Counted from the first letter of the stretch, positions 38,288-47,437 are shown. The stretch is DNA of 64,000 nucleotides from Paenibacillus_F chitinolyticus_A (GCF_045038035.1 NZ_CP173427.1:4464001-4528000); one strand, 5' to 3'. Numbers and translations: made by a program. The notes: generated by a model from the sequence alone, not told the origin.

Positions 38288-40210
38288 ATGCAGCTTTATG
38301 ATTACTATCTGCAGCTGCGCGTCAGCCTGCCGCATGCCCGCGAAGGCGAGCCGGTTCCGATCACTCTGGACCTGCTGGCCGGCCACTGGTTCTGCACCGT
38401 ACGGAATGTGAAGCTGCTGCTTAAGAAAATGGCCCAGCTGGACTGGATCCGCTGGCAGCCGGGCTGCGGACGCGGCCGTTCTTCGCTGCTTACTTTCGTG
38501 ATCCCGGCTCCGGAACTCATCTCCCGGACCGCGATGGACCTGACGCGGAAGGGCGATTTCAAAGCCGCCGTCGAACTGATCCACGCCTACGGGCGCCACT
38601 ACGACCTCAAGGACAGTTTTCTGGATTGGATGTCCGGATATTTCGGCTTTACTGCCGCCTCCTCCGAGGGAGCCGTCCTGGATACTCTGCGTCTGCCCTT
38701 GTTCCGGCACCCCGTTTCGCTCGATCCCGTCCATGCCATTTATGCCACGGACTGCCAACTTATCAGCCATGTGTTCTCGACGCTGCTCGAATTCGATCCC
38801 GGAACGGGAAATCTGCTCCCCCAGCTTGCCCATTATTGGGAATGCAGTGCGGACGGCACCGAGTGGACCTTTTATCTGCGCAAAAAAGTGTACTTCCATC
38901 ACGGCCGGGAAATGGATGCGGGGGATGTGAAATACTCGCTGGAACGGCTTGCCGATCCCGCCGGCGGCTCCAGCTGGTCCTGGTTCATCCAGGATGTGGT
39001 GTCTCTCACTCCCATAACCCCTTACATTCTTCGGATCGGGCTCAAACGGTCCAATCATCTGCTGCCTTTCTTCCTGACGTTTCCGGCAGCTTCTATCGTG
39101 CCGGAAGATATCGTCCGGGACAGTCCGTCCCTTTTCGGGCGCTCCCCTATAGGTACAGGACCTTTCCGGATGGAGTTTTATGACAAATATATTTGTCGGC
39201 TTCATGCCTTTGACGGCTATTACGGCGTACGGCCTCATCTGGATGTGATCGAGATGTGGATTTTACCGGAACGGCTTGCCGCCTATCGTCCGAAAGAGAA
39301 AGATAAGCTCATCGTCTCCCACGGGGATGTCCCGATGCCTGCGGAGGAGTATAAAGATCAAGGTTTTCTTGCCAAAGAAGAGCATGTATTCGACGGAAGC
39401 ACCGTGCTCACATTCAACGCCAGACGCGGTCCGTGCCGCAGCCGGCTTCTCCGCCAGGCTGTCGACCGGCTAATCGACCGGCAAGCCATGGCGCGGGAAC
39501 TCGGAGATAACCGGGTCGGTCCTTCGTCCGGCATGATGCGGGATTTTAAGTCGAGGCAGGGTTCACGGCTTCCGGAAGATCCGGATTTGAACGCCGGATA
39601 TGCGCGTGACAGCGCGTCTTTGTCCGTGGACGAGCTGATCCGGGCATCGGGATACGCGGGCGAGACGCTGCGGCTCCTTGCATACGCCCAGCACGGTGAA
39701 GATGCCCGCTGGATAGCCGGAAAACTTACGGAAGCCGGCCTGAGCGTGAAAGTCGAAACGATGCCTATCGCCGCTTTTACCGACCGTGACTATGTCCATC
39801 AGGCAGACATGTGCATGTTCATGCCGGTCTCAGCTTCTCCGCTAGGTTTTCTCGGCTATCTCCTTCAGACGACCAACTATATCCACAGGCATATGAGCTC
39901 CGCCCTCCAAAGCCGCATACAAAACGCGGTGAAACAAATCCAGCGTGAGGCCTCGCTTGAACGGCAGGCTGCGGAGCTGCTGAAGATCGAGGACATGCTC
40001 CACGAGGAAACGGCTCTGCTTTTTTTATTAAAAAAAACGTTCCGGGTCGCCGTTCACTCTTCGATCGGAGGCGTTCGCGTAGACCGCCAGGGATGGGTCG
40101 ATTACCGTCATCTTTTCTTAAGGGAAAGAGCCGGCGAGGAAGCGCATGACAAGGGAGAGAGAACCGTTAGCGGGGGCGGCTTCCGGGATGCCGCGGACGA
40201 ACGGCCGTAA
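38288..40210 (+). CDS. SgrR-like regulator: N-terminal HTH plus solute-binding domain
   Basis: 640 residues. The N-terminal winged-helix region (about 1-110, with LLKKMAQLDWIRWQPGCGRGR) resembles SgrR. From about 150 it is an extracellular-solute-binding family 5 domain (DPVHAIYATDCQLISHVFSTLLEFD, WTFYLRKKVYFHHGREMDAGDVKYSLERL, GRSPIGTGPFRM) with no signal peptide, so it senses a cytoplasmic ligand. SgrR of E. coli responds to sugar-phosphate stress; Bacillus relatives sit beside transporters. Here no transporter is adjacent. Start ATG 38288 behind AAGGAG; TATAAT at 38233-38238 is a good -10. Confidence 0.8.
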   Translation: MQLYDYYLQLRVSLPHAREGEPVPITLDLLAGHWFCTVRNVKLLLKKMAQLDWIRWQPGCGRGRSSLLTFVIPAPELISRTAMDLTRKGDFKAAVELIHAYGRHYDLKDSFLDWMSGYFGFTAASSEGAVLDTLRLPLFRHPVSLDPVHAIYATDCQLISHVFSTLLEFDPGTGNLLPQLAHYWECSADGTEWTFYLRKKVYFHHGREMDAGDVKYSLERLADPAGGSSWSWFIQDVVSLTPITPYILRIGLKRSNHLLPFFLTFPAASIVPEDIVRDSPSLFGRSPIGTGPFRMEFYDKYICRLHAFDGYYGVRPHLDVIEMWILPERLAAYRPKEKDKLIVSHGDVPMPAEEYKDQGFLAKEEHVFDGSTVLTFNARRGPCRSRLLRQAVDRLIDRQAMARELGDNRVGPSSGMMRDFKSRQGSRLPEDPDLNAGYARDSASLSVDELIRASGYAGETLRLLAYAQHGEDARWIAGKLTEAGLSVKVETMPIAAFTDRDYVHQADMCMFMPVSASPLGFLGYLLQTTNYIHRHMSSALQSRIQNAVKQIQREASLERQAAELLKIEDMLHEETALLFLLKKTFRVAVHSSIGGVRVDRQGWVDYRHLFLRERAGEEAHDKGERTVSGGGFRDAADERP

Positions 40211-40345
40211 AAAAGACGCCGACCTCGGGAAGAGAGGCAGCGCCGGGTAGTGCATGTTATCCCAGGGGGAGATATGTGGTTATGGCATGGACCCTCTAAC
40301 GGCGCTGTGCGAGAGCAGCCCCGCCGTGCCAGGAAGATAGTGGAC

Positions 40346-40389
40346 AAAAAAAGCAGTCAGCCGCGGGAATCCGCATCTGACTGCTTTTT
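40346..40389. terminator. Bidirectional terminator between the SgrR-like gene and the YhdH-type reductase
   Basis: AAAAAGCAGTCAG/CTGACTGCTTTTT, perfect 13-bp stem with A and T runs on both flanks, between convergent genes. Confidence 0.85.
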
Positions 40390-40474
40390 AACGGGCGTCC
40401 GCTGTTTGGCGGAGCGTTAGGTGCACAACCCTGCAAATGATACGTGGCGACATCGCCGCATCGGCTCGTGTGCG

Positions 40475-41470
40475 CTACAGGCGCACCACGACGCGTCCGC
40501 GCATGCGGCCCGCCAGGATGTCCTGCAGCGCCGCAGGCACTTCCTCCAGCGTGATTTCCCGCTGGATCATGTCCCCCAGGCTGCGCGGCTTGAGGTCGCC
40601 GGCAAGCCGCTCCCACAGCTTCCTGCGCAATCCTTCCGGGCAGTAGACGGAGTCTATGCCCAGAAGGTTCACGCCGCGCAGGATGAACGGGTACACGGTG
40701 GCGGGAAACGCCCCGCCGCCGGTGAGCCCGCTGAGGGCGACGGAGCCGCCGTACCGTACCGTGCCGAGCACGTACGGAAGCGACGCGCCGCCCACAGGGT
40801 CTACCGCCGCGCTCCACTGCTCGCGGCGGAGCGGCTTGCCGTCTTCTGCCGCAAGCGCTTCGCGCGGCAGCACCTCGCTTGCTCCGAGCCCGCGCAGGTA
40901 CGCGTGCTCGGAGCTTTTGCCCGTGCTGGCGGCTACCTCGTAGCCGAGACCCCCCAGCATGGAGACGGCGGCGCTGCCCACGCCGCCGGTAGCTCCCGTG
41001 ACAAGCACGGGACCCTGGCCCGGGCGCAGGCCGTTGTCTTCCAGCCGCTGGATGGAGAGAGCGGCCGTGAAGCCCGCGGTGCCGAGCGCCATGACGTCCT
41101 TAGGCGTCAGGCCGTCCGGTACGGGCACCGCCCAGTCCGCCGGCACCCGGGCCAGCTCGCTGTAGCCGCCGAAATGCCCGGTGCCGAGCGCGTAGCCGGT
41201 GACGAGGATTTCGTCCCCTTCCTTATAGCGCGGATCGGCCGACGAGACGACGGTGCCGGACAAGTCGATGCCGAGCACCATCGGATAAGAACGGACGGTC
41301 TTGCTCTCCGCCGTGGAGGCAAGCCCGTCCTTAAAGTTGACGCCGGAGTAGGCAACCTTCACCAGCAGCTCCCCTTCGGGCAGTTCCTCCACCGTCATTT
41401 CGCGTATACCCAGTGAAACACCCTGCCCGGTCTTATCGGCCCGCAAGGCACGGAATGTGGAATCCGTCAT
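40475..41470 (-). CDS. YhdH/YhfP-family zinc-free MDR oxidoreductase (AcuI-like)
   Basis: 331 residues, medium-chain dehydrogenase/reductase. GroES-like part with YSGVNFKDGLAS and PMVLGIDLSGTV; Rossmann loop VTGATGGVGSAAV; GRMRGRVVV near the end. No structural-zinc cysteines. This subfamily includes acryloyl-CoA reductase AcuI and E. coli YhdH; the substrate cannot be fixed here. Local GC is higher than its surroundings. ATG 41470 behind GAGGAGG. Single gene. Confidence 0.85.
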   Translation of the reverse strand: MTDSTFRALRADKTGQGVSLGIREMTVEELPEGELLVKVAYSGVNFKDGLASTAESKTVRSYPMVLGIDLSGTVVSSADPRYKEGDEILVTGYALGTGHFGGYSELARVPADWAVPVPDGLTPKDVMALGTAGFTAALSIQRLEDNGLRPGQGPVLVTGATGGVGSAAVSMLGGLGYEVAASTGKSSEHAYLRGLGASEVLPREALAAEDGKPLRREQWSAAVDPVGGASLPYVLGTVRYGGSVALSGLTGGGAFPATVYPFILRGVNLLGIDSVYCPEGLRRKLWERLAGDLKPRSLGDMIQREITLEEVPAALQDILAGRMRGRVVVRL

Positions 41471-41580
41471 GATTCATCCCTCCTCATTCCGATCTTATCA
41501 CGATTGCTGCCGTCGAGAAAATGCGGGGTGCCGTTTCCGACCGGAGCCCGCCGCTTTCCCTACGGCAGCAGAGAAGGCGT

Positions 41581-42417
41581 TTAGTCCATCCCGGAGCGCT
41601 GCATCTGCCGTTCGAGGTGAAGAGCCAGAAAGCCGATCTCATCCATCGGAATCGGTTTTTGGAGATTCGTCTTCAGCAGCTCCGCCAAAAGGACCGCTTT
41701 TTGAAACGCCAGAGGATATTCCTCGCAAATTTTACCCAGGAGGGGATTCCGTATCGTTTTTTGTTCCATGATCCGGTCGATAAGCGCTTTTAAATGAGAA
41801 ATAAAACGGACGGTCGAGAACGAATTGTCAAAGTCCAGACCGAGTTCCTTGGCTCTCTCGATTACCTGTGCGACCAGTCGGACCACCGCAAGCGCCGTTC
41901 CTTTCTCCACCTTGGTCCGGGCGGTATGGAAATGCATCGCGAGAAATGCGATTTCATCGTCCGGCAGCCTCACATCCAGATGCTGATTCAGAAAATCGAT
42001 CGCCTTGCTGGCTATCCGGTACTCTTCCTCGTACAAGTGCTTGATTTCGTAAGCGAACGGATTAAGGATATGAACCCCCCGCTTGCAGCGTTCCACGGCA
42101 AAGTTGATGTGATCGACCAGCGCGGCGTGGATCGTTTCGGAAAATTCCCCTTCCAGATGCCCCTGCGCGTAAGCGATCACTTCCTCCGTAATCCCGATAA
42201 TTTTGACGTCGACGGCATGAAGAATGTGTTCGTAATGCTCCAGCACTTCCGAAGTGTGCAGCAGAAATTCCTGCGAAATATCGGCGTCCTGTATAATCAT
42301 GCCCGGTTCTTTTTTGAATCCGATTCCTTTGCCGAACGCAATTGAATTTTTGCCGGTCGAAAGCTTTGTCATGACTACATTATGGGAAAGCACGTGAATG
42401 ATTTTTCTTTGAATCAT
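41581..42417 (-). CDS. PRD-containing BglG/SacY/GlcT-family transcription antiterminator
   Basis: 278 residues. RNA-binding CAT domain (1-60, with NSIAFGKGIGFKK), then PRD1 with H103 (VDHINFAVER) and H162 (FLAMHFHTA), and PRD2 with H208 (FISHLKAL) and H267 (FLALHLERQ): all four regulatory histidines are present. Such proteins are inactivated by PTS phosphorylation without sugar and, when active, bind a RAT and block a terminator. It is the last gene of the ABC/PTS operon (16 bp after EIICB), whose leader carries a RAT-like element at 47329-47360. LicT and GlcT are the nearest types; I cannot choose on sequence alone. Confidence 0.9.
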   Translation of the reverse strand: MIQRKIIHVLSHNVVMTKLSTGKNSIAFGKGIGFKKEPGMIIQDADISQEFLLHTSEVLEHYEHILHAVDVKIIGITEEVIAYAQGHLEGEFSETIHAALVDHINFAVERCKRGVHILNPFAYEIKHLYEEEYRIASKAIDFLNQHLDVRLPDDEIAFLAMHFHTARTKVEKGTALAVVRLVAQVIERAKELGLDFDNSFSTVRFISHLKALIDRIMEQKTIRNPLLGKICEEYPLAFQKAVLLAELLKTNLQKPIPMDEIGFLALHLERQMQRSGMD

Positions 42418-42433
42418 AAAGGTTCTCCTCCAT

Positions 42434-43867
42434 CTATGCAGCTAAACGTTTGGCAATGGATTCCTTAATCAATTCTGAGTCCGTCCCGAAAATAACGTGC
42501 ACGTGTCCCTTTCCCATGTTCATAATTCCGAATGCACCCAGTTCCTTCAGTTTTTCTTCCTCCACTTCTTCAGCCTCTTTAAGCCACAGCCTCAGCCGGG
42601 TTATGCAGGAGTCCACTTTGATGATATTGCCGATGCCGCCCACGCTGTTCACGATAGCCGTAATCCGTTCTTCCTCCGGGGGAGGGGCCGAAGATACGAT
42701 CGCCGCGGTCAAGCCGGGAAAGTCCTCTTCCCTGCCCGGGGTTTTCAATTTAAAGACCTTAATCAGAAACAGGAACAACCCGTAGTAGACGACAAAATAG
42801 ACAGCTCCTATGATCAGAAACGTAAAAGGAAATTCCTTTAATTTCCAATTCAACAACAAATCGATAATTCCTCCCGAGAAACTGAAACCGAGCTTAATAT
42901 TAAACAGATGCATGAGCAGCATCGCAAGACCGTTCAGAACCGCATGCACTCCGTACAGCAGCGGTGCCGCGAACATAAACGAAAATTCAAGCGGTTCCGT
43001 CACCCCGGTGAGCATCGAGGTAAGTGCGGCGCTGTAAAGCAGAGCGGCCGCTTTCTTCCGCTTCTCCGGCAGCGCGCATTTGATCATCGCCAAAGCCGCC
43101 GCGGGCAAACCGAAAATCATCGTCGGGAAAAAGCCGCTCATAAACATGCCCGCGCTCGGGTCGCCCGCGTTGTAGCGGGTCATATCGCCATGAACATAAG
43201 TTCCGGCATTTGTCATGAACTCGCCCACCTGAAACCACACGATACTGTTCAGAATATGATGCAGACCCGTGACCAGGAGAAGCCGGTTCAGAAAGCCGTA
43301 CATGAATACGCCGATTCCCCCCGCATCTACGATCCAGAGGCCCGCATCCCGGATCACATCCTGTACGGGAGGCCAGATCAGGCCCATAAGTCCTCCCATT
43401 CCTACCATAACGAGCGAGGTAATGATGGGGACAAAACGCCGGCCCCCGAAAAACATGAGATAATCCGGAAGCTTGATATTATGAAACCGGTTGAACAGCA
43501 TCACGGTGATAAGCCCCGTCATCATCCCTCCAAGGACGCCCATATCCAGATGGGCTCCTGGCGCCGTCTGCTCTACGGGTACGCTTTCAAAAGTCGCAAG
43601 CGCTCTCACAAACACGACGTATCCGACCGTAGCCGCAAGCGCCGCCACCCCTTGGCCGGACGTCATGCCGATCGCGATGCCGATCGCAAACAGCAGAGGA
43701 AGGTTATCCACAATGGCTTTGCCGCCTGCGCTGAATATCTTCGAGATAAAGATCAGAAACGGATCCTGGAAAGTAAAAGCGCCGAGCCGCTGCAAAATTG
43801 CGGCGGCCGGCAGGACGGCAATCGGTATCATGAGAGACCGGCCGATTTTTTGAAGCGTATGCAGCAT
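42434..43867 (-). CDS. PTS EIICB permease, glucose/N-acetylglucosamine family
   Basis: 477 residues. The EIIC domain (about 1-370) has some ten membrane segments, with GRSLMIPIAVLPAAAILQRLG, the substrate region VTGLHHILNSIVWFQVGEF, and LTGVTEPLEF with the E-P-L-E signature. The EIIB domain (about 400-477) has phospho-cysteine C421 in DSCITRLRL. No EIIA domain. The TGLHHILNS and GEFMTNAG features suit GlcNAc- or glucose-type carriers; nag genes elsewhere in the window make GlcNAc plausible, not proven. 44 bp after the ABC permease gene on the same strand. Confidence 0.87.
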   Translation of the reverse strand: MLHTLQKIGRSLMIPIAVLPAAAILQRLGAFTFQDPFLIFISKIFSAGGKAIVDNLPLLFAIGIAIGMTSGQGVAALAATVGYVVFVRALATFESVPVEQTAPGAHLDMGVLGGMMTGLITVMLFNRFHNIKLPDYLMFFGGRRFVPIITSLVMVGMGGLMGLIWPPVQDVIRDAGLWIVDAGGIGVFMYGFLNRLLLVTGLHHILNSIVWFQVGEFMTNAGTYVHGDMTRYNAGDPSAGMFMSGFFPTMIFGLPAAALAMIKCALPEKRKKAAALLYSAALTSMLTGVTEPLEFSFMFAAPLLYGVHAVLNGLAMLLMHLFNIKLGFSFSGGIIDLLLNWKLKEFPFTFLIIGAVYFVVYYGLFLFLIKVFKLKTPGREEDFPGLTAAIVSSAPPPEEERITAIVNSVGGIGNIIKVDSCITRLRLWLKEAEEVEEEKLKELGAFGIMNMGKGHVHVIFGTDSELIKESIAKRLAA

Positions 43868-43911
43868 GTTTGCTCACCTTTTTCATCTTGCGGAAAAAAA
43901 GCGGCGGGCCG

Positions 43912-44757
43912 TTATTTAACCGCACCCGCTGTAATTCCGCTGGCAATTTGACGCTGAAAAATGAGATAGAAAATCATGACCGGCACCATGGAAATGAGAA
44001 GCGCCGCAAACAGCGGACCCCATTCCGTCCGGTACTGCATCTCTCCCTGCATAACGGCAATGCCCACAGGAAGAGTGTATTTGGAAGGTTCACTATTGAG
44101 TACGACGCCGAGAATGTATTCATTCCACGTGTTCAGCACGTTGATGATGCTGACGGAAATGAGTCCCGGTTTGGCGAGAGGCATCATAATGCGGAAGAAA
44201 ATGCCGTAGTAAGAGGCGCCATCCATCATGGCCGCTTCCTCGATTTCGGATGGCAGCGTTTTGAAGAATCCGACCAGAACGAACACACTGAACGGAATGG
44301 TAGAAACTGTGTATACGATGATAAGGCCAAGAAGGGAATTGGTCAATCCCATATCGCTCATCAGGAAGAACAGGGGAATCATCCCGAGAAACATGGGAAT
44401 CATCATCGAAGCGATATACACATAATAAAGGACGCCGCTTCCCTTGAAAGCGAACCGGGCCAGAATGTACGCAGTCATTGCCGACAGCACGAGACCGGCC
44501 AGGACACTGACTACCGTAACGATGATCGAATTCATAAAATAACTGCCGAACTGGTACTTATCCCAAACGTAACTGAAGTTGGAGAACAACAGCGGAAATT
44601 GGGGAAGATTCCACGGTTTTCCCTGGAAAAACTGCTGGTTATCCTTCAGGGAACCGAGGACGGTCCAGACGAGCGGGTACAGCACCATGATCGCCCACAC
44701 GATTAAAAGCAGGTTGACGACTATGCGCCAAAACGGGTTTTTCAGTCCATCACTCAT
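43912..44757 (-). CDS. Carbohydrate ABC transporter permease, MalG type
   Basis: 281 residues, six membrane segments. The EAA loop that contacts the ATPase is in EEAAMMDGASYYGIFFRIMMPLAKPG at about 185-210. Partner of the upstream MalF-type permease (13-bp gap). No ATPase gene is in the operon, so a shared MsmX-type ATPase is probably used, as is common for Firmicute sugar importers. ATG 44757 behind GAGGGG. Confidence 0.92.
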   Translation of the reverse strand: MSDGLKNPFWRIVVNLLLIVWAIMVLYPLVWTVLGSLKDNQQFFQGKPWNLPQFPLLFSNFSYVWDKYQFGSYFMNSIIVTVVSVLAGLVLSAMTAYILARFAFKGSGVLYYVYIASMMIPMFLGMIPLFFLMSDMGLTNSLLGLIIVYTVSTIPFSVFVLVGFFKTLPSEIEEAAMMDGASYYGIFFRIMMPLAKPGLISVSIINVLNTWNEYILGVVLNSEPSKYTLPVGIAVMQGEMQYRTEWGPLFAALLISMVPVMIFYLIFQRQIASGITAGAVK

Positions 44758-44770
44758 GCGTATAACCCCT

Positions 44771-45724
44771 CTACGAAATTTCTAACGGTTCTCTCTTCAT
44801 AATCCGCTGCAAGGCAACCGTCGTTACCAGAGACACAACGAGCGTCAATACGCCGATCGCGGCCGCATAGCTCAGGTGATACTGCCTGAAGCCCTGCTGG
44901 TACAAGTAGGAGCCCAGTACCTGGGTGGCGTTGTCCGGCCCGCCCTCGGTCATAATCGAGACGATGATAAAGGAACCGTTGAGCGTAGTCATCACGATCC
45001 AGATAACGGAAGTCTGAATCTGCTCCCATGTCAGCGGAAGCGTGATGTGCCAGAACTGCTGCCACTGGGTGGCGCCGTCAAGCCCTGCCGCTTCGTACAG
45101 TGAGTCCGGGATGCTCAATATTCCCGCAATGAGGAGCAGTGTGCAGAAACCGACGCCGGCCCAGATCGAAGGCGGAAGCAGCGACCACATCGCCGTTGCC
45201 GCATCGCCCAGCCACGGAAATATGAACTCCTCGCCTTTGATCTTGCCGATCAGAGAGTTCAGAAAGCCCAGGTTCGGGTTGTAGACGTAGCGCCACAGCA
45301 CACCGACGACTACGACGGAGATTACGTTCGGAAGGAAGAAGATCGCCCGGTAAAACCCCGAGCCTTTGATCTTAAGACGGGTCAGTGCCACCGCAAAAAA
45401 CAGGGCGAGCACCATAAAACCGATCACTTTGCCCGCCACAAGAAAATAATCGTTAAGCAGGGCCTTCGGAATAATGGGGTCCTTGAACATTTCTTTAAAA
45501 TTGTCCAGCCCGATAAAATTGTAATCCATCGATCCGCCGGACCAGTCAAACAAGCTGAGATAGATCCCTTTGAGCATCGGATAGACGGTGAATATGAGAT
45601 AGAGTAGCAGGGTCGGAAGGATAAAGGACGCGATAAACAGATTGCGCCTTACCCTGGAGCGTCCGCCCTTCGGCTTTTTCGCCACGATGGCGCCAGCCGG
45701 ATTAGTCACAGGTGTTCCTTTCAT
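44771..45724 (-). CDS. Carbohydrate ABC transporter permease, MalF type
   Basis: 317 residues from ATG 45724 (GGAGG, 7-base gap); the open frame runs to 45859, overlapping the binding-protein gene, without another ribosome site. Six membrane segments; the EAA motif is in YEAAGLDGATQWQQFWHITLP. Pairs with the MalG-type permease to import a sugar delivered by the lipoprotein encoded upstream. The N-terminus is basic (AKKPKGGRSRVRR). Confidence 0.92.
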   Translation of the reverse strand: MKGTPVTNPAGAIVAKKPKGGRSRVRRNLFIASFILPTLLLYLIFTVYPMLKGIYLSLFDWSGGSMDYNFIGLDNFKEMFKDPIIPKALLNDYFLVAGKVIGFMVLALFFAVALTRLKIKGSGFYRAIFFLPNVISVVVVGVLWRYVYNPNLGFLNSLIGKIKGEEFIFPWLGDAATAMWSLLPPSIWAGVGFCTLLLIAGILSIPDSLYEAAGLDGATQWQQFWHITLPLTWEQIQTSVIWIVMTTLNGSFIIVSIMTEGGPDNATQVLGSYLYQQGFRQYHLSYAAAIGVLTLVVSLVTTVALQRIMKREPLEIS

Positions 45725-45801
45725 GCGAGAACCTCCGCTTTCCTGGGAACGACAATAAGGGAATTCGCATTCCCTTATTATCACTCCGGAGATATGGGTG
45801 C

Positions 45802-47166
45802 TTATTTTTTCAATTTGGCGCGCTGCTTGGCTGCTTCGTCTTCCATACGTTTCGCCCACTCTTCTTTGGTGATGGTGCCTTGAGTCAGTGCCAGCGTGGA
45901 ATCGTTACGCACTTTTTTCAGGTCTTCCGGGATAACCGGCTCGGGAGCCACAACCGTGTCCGGGGAGCTGTAAGATTTGATGGCTGTTTTTGCCAGATTG
46001 CTTGCCGACGTGCTGTCGAGATTCGTTTTCACGTTAAGCAGAGCGCCTGTCGCTTCCGCCCATTTTCCCGCTTGTTTTTCGGTAAAGATAAACTGAATGA
46101 ACGCTTTTGCCGCTTCCGGGTTTTTCGCTTTTTTGGCGATACCCATCGTGGCCGTAGTCGGAATGGCTACGCTTTTGCCGCCTTTTTCCTGGGCAATGGA
46201 CGGAATGAATCCGAATTCGAAGCCTTGCGGCACGTCTTTTTTCATTTCGTTCTCTACCCAGAGGCCGTTCGGAATAAAGGCCGCTTTGTGCTGAAGGAAC
46301 TGCGTTTGGGAGTCCGTGTGGTTCAAAGCGACGGAGCCCTTGTCGATGAAGCCCTTGTCGCGCATTTGAATGATCTTGTCAAGCGCTTTCATGACTGGTT
46401 CGCTCTTGAATACGCCTTCTTCCATGTTGTTGATTTTTTTGATAATGGACGTATCGTAGTTGTTCGCCACCACGGTTGCGGAATCCAGGAACGCGCCGTT
46501 AATGTAGTACGGGTACACACCGGTGTGAATGTAGACGCTCATTTTGCCGGACGCTTTGATTTTGTCGCCTACAGCCAGGAAGCTCTCCCAGTCTTTCGGC
46601 TCTTCCCAGTTGTTTTTCTTGAACTCGGCACGATCCCAGAACGTTCCCCACGATCCGAAGACGAGCGGAACATCGTAGTATTTGCCTGCTTCGTACTCTT
46701 CCGGCTTGGTAATGAACAGGTCCATAATGTTTTTGCCGTCCGCGTTTTTGGCGGTTTTCAACCAGTCGGTAATGTCCATGAGCTGGCCGTCCTGATACAT
46801 GGTTCTCGCGTTGGCGCCCGCTCCGTCGATATAAACCACATCCGGCGGATTGCCCTGAATCCAGCGCGGTTTCATCTGATCGTTGATTTTAGCTCCTGCG
46901 GACTGCTTGATCTTCAGGTCCGGATTAGCTTTCTGGAACTCGTCGATTGCCGCTTTCCACCAGGTATCTCCGTATCCGCCCACAAAATATTGGATTTCGA
47001 AATCGCCGGTCAGTTTCTTGCCGCTCGCATCTCCCGAGTTCGCATTCGAGGACGTGCCCGGAGTAGCCGTCGGCGTAGTCGTTGTGTTCGTTTTACTGCA
47101 CCCTGCCGCGATTGCGGATACCATCATCAAAGAAAGTCCCATGTTGAGCCACTTGTTTCTTTTCAT
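45802..47166 (-). CDS. Sugar-binding lipoprotein of an ABC importer, NgcE-like
   Basis: 454 residues. Lipoprotein signal with lipobox AAGC (cysteine near residue 22), a Thr/Ser-rich linker, then an extracellular solute-binding family 1 fold. Segments QGNPPDVVYIDGAG, VFGSWGTFWDRAEF and IPNGLWVENEMK resemble proteins annotated as GlcNAc/diacetylchitobiose-binding (NgcE type). The substrate is inferred. ATG 47166 with AAGGAG upstream; GTG 47178 overlaps that site. First gene of a five-gene operon under a RAT/terminator leader. Confidence 0.85.
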   Translation of the reverse strand: MKRNKWLNMGLSLMMVSAIAAGCSKTNTTTTPTATPGTSSNANSGDASGKKLTGDFEIQYFVGGYGDTWWKAAIDEFQKANPDLKIKQSAGAKINDQMKPRWIQGNPPDVVYIDGAGANARTMYQDGQLMDITDWLKTAKNADGKNIMDLFITKPEEYEAGKYYDVPLVFGSWGTFWDRAEFKKNNWEEPKDWESFLAVGDKIKASGKMSVYIHTGVYPYYINGAFLDSATVVANNYDTSIIKKINNMEEGVFKSEPVMKALDKIIQMRDKGFIDKGSVALNHTDSQTQFLQHKAAFIPNGLWVENEMKKDVPQGFEFGFIPSIAQEKGGKSVAIPTTATMGIAKKAKNPEAAKAFIQFIFTEKQAGKWAEATGALLNVKTNLDSTSASNLAKTAIKSYSSPDTVVAPEPVIPEDLKKVRNDSTLALTQGTITKEEWAKRMEDEAAKQRAKLKK

Positions 47167-47194
47167 GTGTACAAACACTCCTTAAAGGTTCTTT

Positions 47195-47208
47195 TGTAAT
47201 CGGTTACA
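47195..47208. promoter_or_regulatory. cre site (CcpA operator)
   Basis: Minus strand TGTAACCGATTACA fits the cre consensus TGWAANCGNTNWCA at every position. It lies inside the transcribed leader, about 30 bases before the binding-protein ATG, where CcpA would act as a roadblock. LacI-family operators look alike, so another family member could bind. Confidence 0.7.
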
Positions 47209-47291
47209 AACTGAAGCGGTCCCCCTGATGCTTTGTCAACCAACGCCTTCTTACCGGGAGTTCCTCACCTCCTTAGTGGTCCCGAGAGTAC

Positions 47292-47345
47292 AAAAAAAAG
47301 GGCATAGTCAAAGAAGCAGAATCACTTCTTTAACTAATGCCCTTT
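47292..47345 (-). terminator. Leader terminator of the ABC/PTS operon
   Basis: Minus strand: long stem AAAGGGCATTAGTTAAAGAAG paired with CTTCTTTGACTATGCCCTTT (two or three mismatches), then a run of eight T. It ends transcripts about 110 bases after the promoter unless prevented. Its 5' arm shares 17 bases with the RAT-like element. Confidence 0.85.
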
Positions 47346-47360
47346 CGGTAACATGTTAAA
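47329..47360 (-). promoter_or_regulatory. RAT (ribonucleic antiterminator)-like element
   Basis: 32 bases on the minus strand. Lower stem TTTAAC/GTTAAA, internal loops, upper stem CC/GG with a GAAA loop. The conserved RAT letters TGTTAC and GGCA are in the right order and spacing, closest to the GlcT/LicT kind. The 3' half is the 5' arm of the terminator, so folding is mutually exclusive, the standard mechanism. The cognate protein is presumably the antiterminator at 41581-42417 in the same operon. Confidence 0.7.
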
Positions 47361-47408
47361 GTTTGGGTATGTAGTTGTCGGGATAAAGATAATATTGAAA
47401 TTACTTAC

Positions 47409-47437
47409 ATCTTACAAGGACTTTAGTCTCCCGTCAA
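47409..47437 (-). promoter_or_regulatory. Sigma-A promoter of the ABC/PTS operon
   Basis: Minus strand: TTGACG (47437-47432), 17-base spacer, TAAGAT (47414-47409). The RAT-like element begins about 40 bases past the expected start point. Between here and 47629 only the plus-strand upstream region of the YheC/YheD genes remains, with no clear site. Confidence 0.65.
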
